Assembly (NCBI GenBank): GCA_903862155.1
Contig: CAIOXF010000113.1
Span: 1-6,776, forward strand
Source: an uncultured cyanobacterium
GTDB taxonomy: Bacteria; Cyanobacteriota; Cyanobacteriia; PCC-6307; Cyanobiaceae
Length of the DNA: 6,776 nt
Reading direction: 5' to 3'
The position numbers were made by a program, and so were the translations under genes. Shown one piece after another: positions 5,847 to 6,776 of this stretch (positions are counted from its first letter, which is position 1; every line of letters begins with the position of its first letter). Below the pieces are notes generated by a model. It ran no database searches. It was not told the DNA's origin and was given only the letters and a program-made list of their open reading frames with translations.

Positions 5847-6776
5847 CACGGCGCTCCAACACCACCAGGGTTTCCACGTGGGTGGTGTTCGGGAAGAAGT
5901 CGAAGGGCTGCACGGTGGTCGGGCTGTAGGGGCCCTCATTCACCAGCGGGGCCAGATCCCTGGCCAGGCTGGCCGGATCACAGCTCAGATACAACACCCG
6001 CTCGGGCGGAGTGTCCAGGATCGTGACCACCACCGACGGGTCGAGCCCGCGCCGCGGCGGGTCGAGAAACAGCAGATCCGCTTCGGCCAGACGCTCCGAA
6101 AGCGCATCTGCCACGTCACAGGCCCGGAAGCTGCAGCGCTCCGCCAGACGATTCAGCTCGGCATTGCGCCGGGCCTTGGCCACCGCCTCCGGATTCACCT
6201 CCAGCCCCTCCACTCGCCAACCGGCGGCTGCCATCGACAAGCTGTAGGTACCGATGCCGCAGTAGGCATCAATGGCCAGGCCGGGCGATGGGTGTTTGGC
6301 CAGTTCACTCTCGATAAGCGGCAATACCCGTTCGGCCTGTTCAGTGAACACCTGAAAGAAGGTGTCGGTGCTGATCTCCAGCGTGTGACTGCCAAAGCGC
6401 TCGCTGATTGAGGCCCGGCCAGCAATCAACTGGGTCTCGGCCCCCATCAACACGTTGTTGGCCTTCGGCTGCAGATTCAGGGTCACACCCACCACCTGGG
6501 GCCAGCGCTCCATCCAGCGCCCGGCCAGGTCGTTGAGCCCGGGGAGGTGGGCATGGCTGCTGATCAACGTGATCAGCAGCTCCCCGGTGTGCCTACCCAC
6601 CCGCAGCGCGACATGGCGCAAGCCACCGCCGGCCTGGCAGTCGCGATCGATCGGCCAATCGGTGCCGGCCAGATCCGCTTTGATCGGTGCCACCAAGGCA
6701 TCAATGCGCGGATCCAGCACCGGACAGTGGTTGAGATTCACGATCCGGTGGCTGCCCCGGCGGTAGTAGCCGCAGC
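5842..6776 (-). CDS. rlmD: 23S rRNA (uracil-5-)-methyltransferase, RlmD/RumA family (5' end outside window)
   Basis: The enzyme transfers a methyl group from S-adenosylmethionine to C5 of a uridine in RNA, by analogy m5U1939 of 23S rRNA. About 311 C-terminal codons are present and the frame runs off the right edge, so the GTG at 6739-6741 is internal. Visible in order: YYRRGSHRIVNLNHCPVL, whose Cys (codon 6724-6726) matches the fourth [4Fe-4S] ligand of E. coli RumA; LNLQPKANNVLMG; TFFQVFTEQAE; the SAM-binding AIDAYCGIGTYSL; FLDPPRRGLDP; the catalytic-cysteine motif VLYLSCDPASLARDL (Cys at 5980-5982); and the closing DFFPNTTHVETLVVLER. The other three cluster cysteines and any TRAM domain would lie outside the window. 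TrmA or RlmC-type specificity (tRNA U54 or 23S U747) cannot be excluded from this part; the Fe-S-type cysteine favours RlmD or RlmC over TrmA. One oddity is Phe where the family usually has Asn in the FFQVN motif. Confidence 0.9.
   Translation of the reverse strand, partial: CGYYRRGSHRIVNLNHCPVLDPRIDALVAPIKADLAGTDWPIDRDCQAGGGLRHVALRVGRHTGELLITLISSHAHLPGLNDLAGRWMERWPQVVGVTLNLQPKANNVLMGAETQLIAGRASISERFGSHTLEISTDTFFQVFTEQAERVLPLIESELAKHPSPGLAIDAYCGIGTYSLSMAAAGWRVEGLEVNPEAVAKARRNAELNRLAERCSFRACDVADALSERLAEADLLFLDPPRRGLDPSVVVTILDTPPERVLYLSCDPASLARDLAPLVNEGPYSPTTVQPFDFFPNTTHVETLVVLERRG

Noticed and set aside
1..6776. Possible HIP1 repeats, mobile elements, CRISPR arrays or RNA genes.
   Set aside because: Reading the window found several CGATCG-containing near matches but no GCGATCGC, no transposase-like frame, no spaced direct repeats and no tRNA- or rRNA-like segment.

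Overview
The window looks like ordinary chromosomal DNA from a GC-rich picocyanobacterium of the Synechococcus/Cyanobium type. This is an inference from the high GC content, the dense gene packing, the general lack of strong Shine-Dalgarno sequences, and the kinds of protein sequence present: a cyanobacterial-style RNB exoribonuclease, an 813-residue PheT, and S18 and L33 forms typical of cyanobacteria. I did no database search, and the cyanobacterial HIP1 octamer (GCGATCGC) was not seen, so the lineage call is moderate.

Layout, left to right. (1) Plus strand, bases 2-778: the C-terminal part of an FAD-dependent oxidoreductase whose N-terminus lies outside the window. (2) Minus strand, 3282 down to 751: a compact run rpmG (ribosomal protein L33), rpsR (S18), then an RNase II/R-family exoribonuclease. 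The ribonuclease and the oxidoreductase converge and share 28 bp at their 3' ends. (3) A 113-bp divergent intergenic region, 3283-3395. (4) Plus strand, 3396-5837: pheT, the phenylalanyl-tRNA synthetase beta subunit. (5) Minus strand, 5842 to the right edge: most of an RlmD/RumA-type 23S rRNA m5U methyltransferase, converging on pheT with only 4 bp between the stop codons.

Four of the five complete or nearly complete genes build, charge or modify the translation apparatus and the fifth degrades RNA, so (oxidoreductase apart) this is an RNA/translation neighbourhood. There are no mobile elements, CRISPR arrays, tRNA/rRNA genes or signs of transfer, and I found no evidence of a new biological system.

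The points most worth a second look are these. The ribonuclease reading frame continues as plausible coding sequence about 62 codons upstream of its first conventional start codon, so it probably begins at a CTG just after the rpsR stop. A perfect 9-bp hairpin spans both stop codons at the pheT/methyltransferase junction. The methyltransferase also carries an unusual residue in its FFQVN-type motif.
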